DNA of 49,414 bases, taken from the NCBI RefSeq assembly GCF_017676365.1, contig NZ_JADKMA010000029.1, positions 1 through 49,414 of the forward strand, given 5' to 3'. The first letter of the stretch is position 1. Each line of letters opens with the position of its first letter. Positions 16,553 to 24,746 of this stretch are shown piece after piece. The DNA comes from Streptomyces oryzae (GTDB taxonomy: Bacteria > Actinomycetota > Actinomycetes > Streptomycetales > Streptomycetaceae). A program made the position numbers and the translations under genes. The notes beneath the pieces were generated by a model. The model ran no database searches and was not told where the DNA came from. It worked only from the letters and a program-made list of their open reading frames with translations.

Positions 16553-16987
16553 AGCTCAACCACTGTGACTAATCCGATCACCGTCGTTTCGGATGCCCCG
16601 CCTCGGTCACTCGCATTCACCACTTCTTACGGAATCCCAGATTCAGCCGACAATGCGACACCTACTTTTCCCTGCGTGGAAAACTAGGTGTCCTCAATGC
16701 GCCACCCCCTTGCGCCGAACGTACCGGTTGTCGGAGGGTGACCACGGCCCCATCCGGTCGCGACGACCCCACAGGGAAGGCGGGACGTACGGATTCCTTT
16801 CGCATCCATGCCATCGTTGGCGCTCGCGGCTCTGAATGCCAGGTATGTTCATGTCCCGGCCCGGCACCGGAGCACTGGCCTGATTTCCCTTTTTACAGCC
16901 GGATTCCGTGTCGGCAGTAAGGAAAAGGCCGCCGTCCGCTTCGGGTGACGGCAGACCCCAGAATCCACGCAGAAGGGAGCGAGCCCC
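16553..16987. other. Divergent control region of the winged-helix gene and the pentapeptide/P450 unit
   Basis: A 435-bp stretch without a convincing gene, less GC-rich than its surroundings. It contains a long stem-loop at 16657-16692 and ends in the ribosome site of the 18-bp peptide gene. Weak sigma-70-like sequences can be picked out but none is good enough to call. Confidence 0.6.
16657..16692. promoter_or_regulatory. Long imperfect inverted repeat / stem-loop
   Basis: GACACCTACTTTTCC (16657-16671) and GGAAAACTAGGTGTC (16678-16692) pair over 15 positions with one mismatch around the 6-base loop CTGCGT. There is no T-run after either arm, so a classical terminator is unlikely. Lying between a regulator gene and the peptide/P450 unit it could be an operator for a dimeric regulator or a transcript structure. 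Confidence 0.6.
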
Positions 16988-17005
16988 ATGCGTTACTTCT
17001 ACTGA
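16988..17005 (+). CDS. Minimal RiPP precursor pentapeptide MRYFY
   Basis: An 18-bp gene: ATG CGT TAC TTC TAC TGA, encoding Met-Arg-Tyr-Phe-Tyr. It has a good ribosome site (GAAGGGAG, 16972-16979, 8 bp before ATG) and lies 106 bp upstream of a cytochrome P450. Biarylitide clusters such as bytA-bytO of Planomonospora consist of just such an 18-bp gene (MRYYH) followed by a P450 that joins the aromatic side chains of residues 3 and 5. Here Met-Arg-Tyr is conserved and the C-terminal His is Tyr, so the core would be Tyr-Phe-Tyr and the expected bond a Tyr-Tyr biaryl or aryl ether. The stop overlaps the next small frame as TGATG. Standard gene finders ignore frames this short. Confidence 0.8.
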   Translation: MRYFY

Positions 17006-17115
17006 TGAGTTCTCGGCGTCGTCGCGGCCGCGCGAACCTCGCGTGGCCGCCGACGGCCCCCACCCCCAACCTGGACTTCCCCACACCACCCGGACCCGAG
17101 AGAGGCTGGCCATGA
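17005..17115 (+). CDS. Possible 36-residue bridging ORF between peptide and P450
   Basis: An ATG at 17005 shares its A with the stop of the pentapeptide gene (TGATG). It opens a 36-codon frame rich in Arg at the start and Pro afterwards (MSSRRRRGRANL..., ends GWP). Its stop TGA at 17113-17115 overlaps the P450 start as ATGA. The frame thus fits exactly between the two genes with overlaps at both ends. It may be a real small protein or simply a path that couples translation of the P450 to that of the peptide. The P450 also has its own AGAGG site at 17101-17105. Confidence 0.4.
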   Translation: MSSRRRRGRANLAWPPTAPTPNLDFPTPPGPERGWP

Positions 17116-18326
17116 CGGGAACGGCGGAACACCCTCCACGGGACCCCCTCTACGACCCCCTGGCTCCCGACGTCATCGCCGCCCCCTACGCCGTCTACCG
17201 ACGGCTGCGCGAGCACCGCAGGGTCTACCGGCATACGCAGCTGGGCGCCTGGGTGCTCACCGGCTACGACGAGTGCCGTCAGATCCTCGGTGACACCGGC
17301 GCGTTCGGCTCCGACTTCCGCAGAATGGGAGAGGAGATCCCGGACGCCCAGCTGAGCGTGCAGACCCTCGACCCGCCCGCGCACGGAGCCATCCGCCGCC
17401 TCCTCGTCTCCGCACTGCACGCCCGCTCCCACACGGCTGTGCAGGACACCGCGGCCCGGCTCGCGGCGGAACGTGCGGCAGAACTGCGGGACGCCGGCCG
17501 CTGCGTCGATCTCATCAGCGAGTTCGCCCGCCCCCACGCCCTGCACACGATGTGCGGCTTCCTCGGTGTCACCGCACCCGACGGCCCCTGGCTGGAGGAG
17601 CTGTCCAACGCGATCGTCCGCAGCATGGACGCCGGTCTCGACCCCTCACGCGCGGAACCGGGCATCAAGGCGAAGGCCGAGCTCAGCCGGCTGGTGAGCG
17701 AGTGGCTGGAGGTCGCCGACGAGGGAGGGTTCATCGGCGCCGTGCGCTCCGCACACGCCCAGGCTCGGGACGTCTCCCATGCAGTGCTGGCCAACTCGCT
17801 GCGCAGCGTGTTCCACGCGGGGTACGAGTCGGTCAGCCGGCTGCTGGGCAACGCGCTCGCCCGGTTGGTGGCCGAGCCCGCGCTGCTCGGCCGCGCGGCG
17901 GCCGAGGACCGGCTGGATGCGCTGGTCGACGAGCTGCTGCGGCTCGACGGGCCGGTGCAGGCCGCTGCCCGGGTCTGCGTCGCGGACAGCGAAGTCGCGG
18001 GGCAGCGGGTACGGCGCGGTGAAGAGGTCGTCCTGATGCTGGGGGCCGCCGACCGCGACCCCGAGGTCTTCGCCGACCCCGACACCGTCGACCTGACCCG
18101 GCGCAAGGGGATCCATCTGGCCTTCGGCCGCGGTGCACACGCCTGCCTGGGCGCGGGACTCGCCACCCTGCAACTGCGCACGGTGCTCTCCGCACTGCAC
18201 ACGGCGGGGATCGCATTCGAGCCCGCGGGGCCCGCCGAGTACGAACGCACCGCGACGCTGCGCGGGCTGCGCACACTGCCCGCCACCGTCCACGTCACCT
18301 CACCGGCCACCCCCAGCCCGCTCTGA
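17112..18326 (+). CDS. Cytochrome P450, candidate peptide cross-linking enzyme
   Basis: A 404-residue soluble bacterial P450. The heme loop 'FGRGAHACLG' carries the axial Cys345, the K-helix ExxR is ELLR (Glu274-Arg277), and the I-helix oxygen-activation motif is AGYES (236-240), with Ser where Thr is common. Given the MRYFY gene just upstream, the most likely role is oxidative coupling of Tyr3 and Tyr5 of that peptide, as BytO does for MRYYH; a related P450 has been linked to nitration of a similar pentapeptide. No ferredoxin or reductase gene is nearby, so general cellular redox partners would be needed. ATG at 17112 has AGAGG 6 bp upstream. Confidence 0.9.
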   Translation: MTGTAEHPPRDPLYDPLAPDVIAAPYAVYRRLREHRRVYRHTQLGAWVLTGYDECRQILGDTGAFGSDFRRMGEEIPDAQLSVQTLDPPAHGAIRRLLVSALHARSHTAVQDTAARLAAERAAELRDAGRCVDLISEFARPHALHTMCGFLGVTAPDGPWLEELSNAIVRSMDAGLDPSRAEPGIKAKAELSRLVSEWLEVADEGGFIGAVRSAHAQARDVSHAVLANSLRSVFHAGYESVSRLLGNALARLVAEPALLGRAAAEDRLDALVDELLRLDGPVQAAARVCVADSEVAGQRVRRGEEVVLMLGAADRDPEVFADPDTVDLTRRKGIHLAFGRGAHACLGAGLATLQLRTVLSALHTAGIAFEPAGPAEYERTATLRGLRTLPATVHVTSPATPSPL

Positions 18327-18336
18327 CTCCAGCAGC

Positions 18337-18379
18337 CGACGTGGGCAGGCTCGGCAACCCGACGTGGGCAGGCTCGGCA
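18337..18379 (+). repeat. Perfect 20-bp direct repeat after the P450 gene
   Basis: CGACGTGGGCAGGCTCGGCA occurs at 18337-18356 and again at 18360-18379, separated by three bases, 10 bp after the P450 stop. It lies in the 92-bp gap before the convergent NUDIX gene. Function unknown; a tandem duplication during replication is the simplest explanation. Confidence 0.85.
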
Positions 18380-18418
18380 CGAGGAGCCGGGGTCACCCCG
18401 TCGGACCAGTCCGCTCCG

Positions 18419-18916
18419 TCAGTCGGCCACGTGCGGGGACGCGGCGAACCAGGCGGGGCCCTCCTGGGCGGCCTGCTTGATGCGGAAGTACGCGTACTCC
18501 TTCATCGTCGGGAGCTCGTCCAGACCGAACCAGCCGACATCCAGGGACTCCTCATCGTTGACTCGCGCCACGCTTGCCGCCTCCGCGGTGGCGCGGCAGC
18601 GGAAGGTGATGTCCATGAACTGGCAGATGTCACCGTTGGGGTAGGTGACGGGCTTGTCCAAGCCGTAGACGAGGACGACCCGCTCCGGCACGCACCGCAC
18701 ATTGGTCTCCTCGAAGACCTCGCGCACCGCGCAGTCCGCAGGCTGCTCACCGGGCTCCGGGATGCCGCCGATCAGCGACCACTGGCCCGTATCGGCGCGC
18801 CGGCCGAGGAGCACCCGGCCCTGGTCGTCGAAGACGACCATGCTGACGCCGGGCAGGTAGAGCAGTTGGTGTCCTGCGGAGCGCCGCAGTTCGCGGATGA
18901 AGTCGGGAGTCGCCAT
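18419..18916 (-). CDS. NUDIX hydrolase
   Basis: A 165-residue protein with a NUDIX box 'GGIPEPGEQPADCAVREVFEET', which contains the REVFEE metal-binding core (Asn-Val follow where Gly-hydrophobic is usual). The preceding 'GVSMVVFDDQGRVLLGRRADTGQWSLIGG' is the typical first half of the fold. Such enzymes hydrolyse nucleoside diphosphates linked to another group; the substrate cannot be read from the sequence, though the form resembles ADP-ribose or dNTP pyrophosphatase-like members common in Streptomyces. ATG at 18916. It is convergent with the P450 gene and probably unrelated to it. Confidence 0.88.
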   Translation of the reverse strand: MATPDFIRELRRSAGHQLLYLPGVSMVVFDDQGRVLLGRRADTGQWSLIGGIPEPGEQPADCAVREVFEETNVRCVPERVVLVYGLDKPVTYPNGDICQFMDITFRCRATAEAASVARVNDEESLDVGWFGLDELPTMKEYAYFRIKQAAQEGPAWFAASPHVAD

Positions 18917-18966
18917 GCCCCGAGCCTACGTCCCCGGCGAACCGGCCCGCGCGACGTACCGGCAGG

Positions 18967-19137
18967 TCAGACCACGCGCCGGTCCCGTAGCAACCACAGA
19001 CCGGCGCCGCAGGCCAGCACGCCCAGGCCGGTCAGCACACTCAGGACTATCCCGGTGGCGCCGCCGGGGCCGGCAAGGCTGAGAAAGACGTTGGCGACGA
19101 CACAGGCGGCGAGCACGAGCCAGAGCAGGGTCTTCAC
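18967..19137 (-). CDS. Small two-helix membrane protein
   Basis: A 56-residue protein from GTG at 19137, which has a very strong GGAGGAG ribosome site (19142-19148). Two hydrophobic segments (about residues 3-22 and 27-50) are joined by a Gly-rich turn (AGPGGATG), and the C-terminus is basic (RDRRVV). The role is unknown; it is divergent from the histidine kinase gene and is not similar to known sensor partners that I recognise. Confidence 0.65.
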   Translation of the reverse strand: MKTLLWLVLAACVVANVFLSLAGPGGATGIVLSVLTGLGVLACGAGLWLLRDRRVV

Positions 19138-19299
19138 AGGACTCCTCCGTTGAACGAGCACACAGCCGAAGGTGGCTGTGCGTTGACCGTCTTCAACTCT
19201 CCCCGTCCCACTGTCCCGATCCCATGGCACCAGCTCCCGAATCGAAGGTGTAGCCAGCTCTACCGCGCCAGGGGCCCGGGCGCGCATACGCTGATCGTC

Positions 19300-20484
19300 A
19301 TGCGGCGGGTCACGGTGCGAGAGGTGTTGCGGAGCGCGGTCCGGGCCTCGTTCCACCTGGTGACGGGGGCCGGGCTCAGCGTCGTCTGCTATCTGATGAT
19401 CGGCCTGACGCTGCTCGCCGCCACGGCGACCGCATGCGTCATCGGCGCCGGCATGCTGCCCGAGACCGTGCGGGTGCTGCGCGGGCTGGCGGGCTTCGAG
19501 CGGCGCAGGGTCGCCGCCTGGCTCGGCACGCCCGTTCCCGAGAGGTATCTCCCGCTGGACCAGGGCTCGTTGCTGGAGCGCGTCCGGGCGGCGGGCTCGG
19601 ACCCTGGCACCTATCGGGACCTGCGCTGGCTGGCCGCACAGCTGCTGTACGGGCTCGTGCTCTGTTACGCGGCGATGGTGCTGTGGCCCCTGGGGCTGCT
19701 GGTCGACGGCGTATGGTGCGGGCTCGCGCGCCGTCCGGCCGTCCTGCTGCCGCGGCTCTCGGAGCTCGCCACGCTGGAGGCCCGAATATCCCGGCAGTTG
19801 CTGCTCCCCTCCCCCAGCGCACGGCTGTCCGAGCGGATCGACCAGCTCGCGGCAACCCGCGCGGGTGCCGTCGCGGCACACGGCGCGGAGCTGCGGCGCA
19901 TCGAGCGGGATCTGCACGACGGCGCACAGGCGCATCTGGTGGCGCTGTCGATGCGGCTTGGCCTGGCCCGCCGCGCCTACGACCAGCAACCGGCCGCCGC
20001 CCGCACACTGCTCGACGCCGCGCAGGACCAGGCCGAGGAGGCGCTGGCCGAGCTGCGGCACGTGGTGCGCGGCATCCACCCGCCTGTGCTCACGGACCGC
20101 GGACTGGTGGGCGCGGTCCGGGCGCTGGCTGCGGGAAGCGGGCTGGAGGTGTCGGTCGCCGTCCAGGGGCTGGCGGACGGGCCCGAGGACGGTGGGCGCG
20201 CGCCGGCCGCCGTGGAGGCAGCGGCGTATTTCGTCGTCGCCGAGGGCCTGACGAACGCTGCCAAGCACAGCGGCGCCGACCGCGCCACCGTGGAACTATG
20301 GCGTGAGGACGGGATGTTGCGGGTGCGGGTGCGGGACGAGGGGCGCGGCGGCGCCGACGAGGGCTCGGGCACGGGGCTGCTCGGTGTCCGGCGCAGAGTG
20401 GCGGCGCTGGACGGCAGCGTCTGTCTGACGAGCCCTTCAGGGGGACCGACCGTGGTGGAAGTGGTGCTGCCGTGCGCGTGGTGA
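19300..20484 (+). CDS. Sensor histidine kinase, DesK/HisKA_3 type
   Basis: A 394-residue kinase. The N-terminal half holds two hydrophobic regions (about residues 18-50 and 112-142) of the membrane sensor module common in Streptomyces kinases linked to ABC exporters. The phosphorylated histidine is His206 in 'RRIERDLHDGAQAHLVALS', the HisKA_3 signature. The ATPase domain (about 280-394) has the N-box 'VAEGLTNAAKHSGA', 'VRDEGRGGA' and the G-box 'GTGLLGVRRRV'. It overlaps the response regulator gene by 13 bp and faces an ABC exporter operon, which suggests sensing of an antibiotic, peptide or envelope stress. ATG at 19300 is preferred over upstream in-frame codons because it starts directly before the first membrane segment. 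Confidence 0.9.
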   Translation: MRRVTVREVLRSAVRASFHLVTGAGLSVVCYLMIGLTLLAATATACVIGAGMLPETVRVLRGLAGFERRRVAAWLGTPVPERYLPLDQGSLLERVRAAGSDPGTYRDLRWLAAQLLYGLVLCYAAMVLWPLGLLVDGVWCGLARRPAVLLPRLSELATLEARISRQLLLPSPSARLSERIDQLAATRAGAVAAHGAELRRIERDLHDGAQAHLVALSMRLGLARRAYDQQPAAARTLLDAAQDQAEEALAELRHVVRGIHPPVLTDRGLVGAVRALAAGSGLEVSVAVQGLADGPEDGGRAPAAVEAAAYFVVAEGLTNAAKHSGADRATVELWREDGMLRVRVRDEGRGGADEGSGTGLLGVRRRVAALDGSVCLTSPSGGPTVVEVVLPCAW

Positions 20485-21116
20485 TCGCGGAGGACAATGC
20501 CCTGCTGCGGGAGGGGCTGGTGCTGCTGCTCGGGTCTGCGGGGCATGAAGTTGCGGGGGTCGCCGCCACCGGGCCCGAGGTGCTGCCGCTGCTGCTGGAG
20601 CAGCGCCCCGACGTCGCCGTTCTCGACGTGCGGCTGCCGCCCGGCTTCCGCGACGAGGGGCTGCGCGCCGCGCTGGACGCCCGCAGGAAGCTCCCCGCGC
20701 TGCCCGTGCTGGTGCTGTCGCAGTATGTCGAGGAGACGTACGCGGCAGAGCTGCTCGGTGGCGGGGCGCACGGGGTGGGCTATCTGCTCAAGGACCGGGT
20801 CGGCCGGGTGGACGAGTTCCTGGAAGCACTGGAGCGGGTCGCTGCGGGAGGCACAGCGCTGGACCCGGAGGTGGTGACGGAGCTGATGTCGCGGAGCCGC
20901 GGGAAGGGACCGCTGGACTCCCTGACCCCGCGCGAGCAGGAGGTGCTGCGTCTGATGGCAGAGGGCCGCGACAACGCCACCATCGCCAAAGCCCTGGTCA
21001 TCACGGAGCGTTCAGTGCACAAGCACATCGGGAACGTCTTCGCGAAGCTGGGTCTGCCACCCAGCGACAGCGGACATCGCAGGGTCCTCGCGGTGCTGGC
21101 CTACCTCAAACGCTGA
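20472..21116 (+). CDS. NarL/LuxR-family response regulator
   Basis: A 214-residue regulator. The receiver domain has Asp7-Asp8-type acidic residues (IAEDN), the phosphorylated Asp52 (AVLDVRLPP) and the conserved Lys in 'YLLKDRV'. The C-terminal LuxR-type helix-turn-helix begins 'LTPREQEVLRLMAEGRDNATIAKAL'. GTG at 20472 lies inside the kinase gene, giving a 13-bp overlap and strong translational coupling, so the two form a cognate pair. The likely target is the convergent ABC operon whose promoter lies near 24635-24750. Confidence 0.93.
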   Translation: MRVVIAEDNALLREGLVLLLGSAGHEVAGVAATGPEVLPLLLEQRPDVAVLDVRLPPGFRDEGLRAALDARRKLPALPVLVLSQYVEETYAAELLGGGAHGVGYLLKDRVGRVDEFLEALERVAAGGTALDPEVVTELMSRSRGKGPLDSLTPREQEVLRLMAEGRDNATIAKALVITERSVHKHIGNVFAKLGLPPSDSGHRRVLAVLAYLKR

Positions 21117-21215
21117 GTGGCACCGGGACCCGCGGATGTACCGGTAGCGGGGTGCCTCTGTGCGCAGTGTGGCTGCGGGTGAGTTGTGGTTGCTCGCACA
21201 GCTCCCCGCGCGCAG

Positions 21216-23816
21216 CTACCTCCCCTGGGCCCGGTCCCGGACCGGCCACAGCACGCCGGCCGTGACGGTGGCTGCTGCGAGGGCGATGACGGCGGCGGCC
21301 TGTGGCAGCGGGAGTGTGGGCAAGGAGCGGGCGAGTGCGAAGCTCAGTGCGGTCAGCGGCAGGGCTGCGGCGCCTGCTCCGCAGGCGAGGCCGGCGAAGG
21401 CGAGCACGGTGGCCTCCGCCGCCTGCATCCGCCGCAGCTGCCCGCGCACGGCGCCCAGCACACGCAGCAGCGCCAACTCCCGCTGCCGGCCGGCCCGGAC
21501 GAGGCGGAGGGTGCTGACCACCGTGAGTGCGGCGAGCGCTCCGATGGCGGTGACCGCGATGCCGGAGAGCAACCGCGCGGCGTCCTCGCCCTCCGTCCGC
21601 GGCGGCGTCGGCGGACCGGCGGCTGCGACACGCGCTCCCGGAGCCGTCGCGTCCAGGAGCCGCTGGACCGCTGCCCGGGTCCGCGCCGGGTCGGCGCCGG
21701 GTGCGGTGGCGAGCAGTACGCGGGTGAGGCGGGTGTCCGCGGTGTGCCGGAGCAGTTCGGTGCGGGAGAGGAGGAAATCGCCCAGTGCGAGGGAGCGTTC
21801 GTAGACGGCGACGACCCGCAGTGCCCGTTCGGCCCCGTCGCCGAAGCGGATCCGTACGGTCGAACCGGGGTGCAGGCCCTGGCTGCGGGCGCGGTCGGCG
21901 CCGACGGCGACGCTGCCGGGGCGCAGGGCGGCCAGACCGCCCTCCCGGACGCCGGGATCGAGCGTGGCCAGCACGCCGTGCCGGGTGACCCCGAGGGCTG
22001 CCAGCCGTTCGAGCCGGGGCTCGCCGGTCTCCTTGCGGGCGAGGACGACCGTGCTGTGTGCCAGTCCGGTCGCCGCTGCGACCCCGTCGGTTTCGCGTAG
22101 CCGGTGCAATGCGGCTGCGGGCAGTCCGCCCGGCGCGGTGACGGCCAGGTCGGCGCGCAGGGCCCGGGCCGCCTGACGTCCCGTCTGTTCGTCGGCTGTG
22201 GCGGCGGCGGAGAGCTGTACGCCCGCGAACGCGGTGACCAGGACAACCGGGGTGAGCGCCGCGCCCAGTCGGCGGGAGTCTGCGGTGCCGTACGTCTCGG
22301 CCAGCCGGCCCCCGGCGCCGCCCAGCTTCCGCAGCGGCGTCCGCAGCAGGCGTACGGCTGTGGCGGCGATCCAGGGGCTGAGCAGCGCACAGCCGATGAC
22401 CAGGGTGACGGCTGCGGCGCCTGCTGCGGCGGCAGCCGCCTCGCCGCGCTGCAGGGCAGCCGTCCCCGCGGAACTCGCCCCGGCCGTCAGCAGAATGAAC
22501 CCGGCGACCTTGCGCCCCTTGCCGCTGCCACCCGCGCTGCCGCCTCCGCTGCTGCCCGCGGGACGCTCCCGTGCGACGCGGGCACAGGCGAGCAGCGCTG
22601 CGAGGCGGGCGACGCCGACCGTGAGTGCTGCCGTACCCAGCGGGAGGAGGAAGATCCAGGCGGGAGTGGGCAGTTCCAGTCCCTCGCGCCTGACACCGTG
22701 TGCCAGCAGCGCGGCGTGCAGCGTCAGAAAGGCGGGGACGGCTGACAGCGCGCCCCAGAGGGCGGCGTGGGCGGCCTTGCCGGACACCTCGCGGCCGACT
22801 GCGGCCCGCAGTTGGCGCGGCGTGGCACCGACCGTACGCAGCAGCCGGAGTTCGGGCTCGCGCTGGTGCAGCGCCTGGGCGGCGAGTGAGCAGATCACCA
22901 GCAGCGCCACCAGCACCAGGCTCGCGGTGATGGACCCGAGCAGTTCCAGCAGCGCCGAACGGGCGGGAGCCGCACGCAGGTTCTCGGCCGCGCCACGGCT
23001 GTCGCCGGTGAGCACCCGCAGACCGGCCGGGTCTCCCTTGGCTCGTGAGCCGGCGCTCGTGTCCTTCACCCCCGCCCGGTCCAGTGCCACACGGATCCGG
23101 CCGGCCAACTGGTCTGTCGAGGTGCCGGTTTCGGCCAGTACGCCGATCGCGTCGACGGAGCCTGGGTGTCCGGCGAGCCTGCGGGCCTCGGCCGCGGTCA
23201 CATAGAGCACGCCCGGCCCTTCCGCGACGCCCACGACCCGCCGCCCCGCCAGCCGCTGCCCCGGTGCGGCGTGCAGCCCGGCGCCCGCCACGGCCTCGCC
23301 CGGGGAGCGCGGTGCCCGGCCCTCGCGCAGCGCGTACGGGGCGAGCGAGGCCGCTTCCCAGGAGCGGCCCGGCAGCGGCCGGTCGCCCGCGCCGGTGCGG
23401 ATGGTGAACGCGTCGTCGGGAATGGCGGTCCAGACGCCCGCCACCCCGCGGAGCACCCCGAGGGCAGCACGCGGTACGCGGACCCGTTCGGTGAGGGCTG
23501 CGTTCACTGTCTCGGGCTCGCTGCCCCACGGCTTGGCCGTGAACCGGGTGCTCTGGTTGCCCGCCACGACCACAGGCGCAGCCGCGCGGGCCGTGACCCG
23601 GGGGTGGCCCAGCGCCAGAGAGGCGACGGACAGCGCCGCGGTGCCCAGCAGGAGGGAGGTCAGGGCAAGTGCGGCGAGCGTGGTGGACCAAGCAGCACGG
23701 TGCTGGTGCGCGGCCCGGCGGGCGAGCAGCCGGACACCGCTCCCTCTCCGCACCGGACCGGCTCCCTCCGCCACCGCGCCGGTCTCCCCCACCGTCCTCC
23801 CGGTCCGCGTCAGCAT
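21216..23816 (-). CDS. ABC transporter permease, FtsX/MacB-like
   Basis: An 866-residue permease with the two-repeat FtsX architecture: N-terminal membrane helix (about residues 45-65), an extracellular domain (70-285), helices around 290-480, a second N-helix near 515-535, another extracellular domain and three C-terminal helices ('GIAVTAIGALAALTVVSTL', 'GLACGAGAAALPLTALSFALA', 'AAAVIALAAATVTAGVLWP'). Such single-gene permeases export peptides or lipids, or relay signals, together with a MacB-like ATPase. Its start ATG at 23816 overlaps the stop of the ATPase gene (ATGCTGA). It is convergent with the two-component genes. The substrate is unknown. Confidence 0.88.
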   Translation of the reverse strand: MLTRTGRTVGETGAVAEGAGPVRRGSGVRLLARRAAHQHRAAWSTTLAALALTSLLLGTAALSVASLALGHPRVTARAAAPVVVAGNQSTRFTAKPWGSEPETVNAALTERVRVPRAALGVLRGVAGVWTAIPDDAFTIRTGAGDRPLPGRSWEAASLAPYALREGRAPRSPGEAVAGAGLHAAPGQRLAGRRVVGVAEGPGVLYVTAAEARRLAGHPGSVDAIGVLAETGTSTDQLAGRIRVALDRAGVKDTSAGSRAKGDPAGLRVLTGDSRGAAENLRAAPARSALLELLGSITASLVLVALLVICSLAAQALHQREPELRLLRTVGATPRQLRAAVGREVSGKAAHAALWGALSAVPAFLTLHAALLAHGVRREGLELPTPAWIFLLPLGTAALTVGVARLAALLACARVARERPAGSSGGGSAGGSGKGRKVAGFILLTAGASSAGTAALQRGEAAAAAAGAAAVTLVIGCALLSPWIAATAVRLLRTPLRKLGGAGGRLAETYGTADSRRLGAALTPVVLVTAFAGVQLSAAATADEQTGRQAARALRADLAVTAPGGLPAAALHRLRETDGVAAATGLAHSTVVLARKETGEPRLERLAALGVTRHGVLATLDPGVREGGLAALRPGSVAVGADRARSQGLHPGSTVRIRFGDGAERALRVVAVYERSLALGDFLLSRTELLRHTADTRLTRVLLATAPGADPARTRAAVQRLLDATAPGARVAAAGPPTPPRTEGEDAARLLSGIAVTAIGALAALTVVSTLRLVRAGRQRELALLRVLGAVRGQLRRMQAAEATVLAFAGLACGAGAAALPLTALSFALARSLPTLPLPQAAAVIALAAATVTAGVLWPVRDRAQGR

Positions 23817-24634
23817 CGGGCCAGCTCCCCTCGTACGGCCTCCGGGGAGGGGCGTTCGAGGGTGGCGGTGATCCGGCCATCGGTGAGGAAGACGGTCCGG
23901 TCGGCCATGGCGGCAGCCGCGGGGTCGTGGGTGACCATCAGCACGGCCGGCCCGCCCGCCGCCGAGGCGCGGCGGAGGAGGCCGAGGACTTCCTGTGCCG
24001 TGACCGGGTCGAGCGCTCCGGTCGGTTCGTCGGCGAGGATCACCTCCGGCGCGGTCACCAGCGCCCGGGCCACGGCGACGCGCTGCCGCTGGCCACCGGA
24101 GAGCTGTCCGGGATACGCCTCGGCCCGATCCGGCAGCCCGACCTGGGCCAGCGCCCGGTCGGCACGCCGGAGCGGTGCGAGCGGTTCACCGTCCAGTGCG
24201 CGGGCGCTGCTCTGTTCCTCGGCCAGCAGCAGCGGCAGCGCCACGTTCTCCCGCGCGCTGAGTGCGGGCAGCAGGTTCAGGTCCTGGAAGACGAAGCCGA
24301 TGCGGTCCCGGCGCACCCGGGTGCGGTCCCGCTCGCCGAGCGCGGCCAGATCCGTACCGCCGACGGTGACGCTCCCCTCGTCGGGCCGGTCCAGACCCGC
24401 CGCGCAGGCGAGCAGCGTGGACTTGCCGGAGCCGGAGCGGCCCATGACGGCCAGGAAGCGGCCCGGTGGCAGGACGAGATCGACCCCGGCCAGAGCGCGC
24501 CGGCTGCCGTAGCTGCGGCTGACACCGTCCAGTTCCAGAGCCGGGTAAGCGGAGCGGCCCGCTGGAGCGGAGCGTGCGGCCGCCAGTCGAGTACGTGGGC
24601 GAGCGGGTGGGTGTGTGCGGGGGCGCCCGAGCAT
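23810..24634 (-). CDS. ABC transporter ATP-binding protein, MacB/LolD-like
   Basis: A 274-residue ATPase with Walker A 'GRSGSGKST', Q-loop 'FVFQDLNLLPALSARENV', signature 'LSGGQRQR', Walker B 'VILADEPTGAL' and H-loop 'VTHDP'. The first 30 residues are a basic, Pro/Ala-rich extension not found in typical members. ATG at 24634 has GGAAAGGA upstream; the frame extends further but without a better start. It overlaps the permease gene by seven bases, so both are made together. The 38-bp perfect inverted repeat at 24709-24746 lies 75 bp upstream of the start and may control or insulate this operon. Confidence 0.93.
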   Translation of the reverse strand: MLGRPRTHPPARPRTRLAAARSAPAGRSAYPALELDGVSRSYGSRRALAGVDLVLPPGRFLAVMGRSGSGKSTLLACAAGLDRPDEGSVTVGGTDLAALGERDRTRVRRDRIGFVFQDLNLLPALSARENVALPLLLAEEQSSARALDGEPLAPLRRADRALAQVGLPDRAEAYPGQLSGGQRQRVAVARALVTAPEVILADEPTGALDPVTAQEVLGLLRRASAAGGPAVLMVTHDPAAAAMADRTVFLTDGRITATLERPSPEAVRGELARC

Positions 24635-24708
24635 GAGCGTCCTTTCCGTGTGCGGGAGTGCCACGTGGACGCTATGCAGCGGGGCGAGCCGGGTGGAGCG
24701 GGCCTTCT

Positions 24709-24746
24709 GGTGTCCCGGGGTGGAGCCTGCTCCACCCCGGGACACC
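24709..24746. promoter_or_regulatory. Perfect 18-bp inverted repeat upstream of the ABC operon
   Basis: GGTGTCCCGGGGTGGAGC (24709-24726) and its exact complement (24729-24746) are separated by two bases. Read leftward it lies after the PH-domain gene (stop at 24832) and before the ABC operon (start 24634), so it may terminate the first, serve as an operator for the second, or both. No T-run follows, as is common for Streptomyces terminators. Confidence 0.7.

Noticed and set aside
16694..17113. Minus-strand 139-codon frame over the pentapeptide gene
   Set aside because: It has no domain resemblance or family-like composition, and it conflicts with the well-supported peptide/P450 arrangement on the plus strand.
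21216..23880. Second long minus-strand frame (924 codons) over the permease
   Set aside because: Arg/Gly/Pro-rich composition without membrane helices marks it as a shadow of the permease frame.
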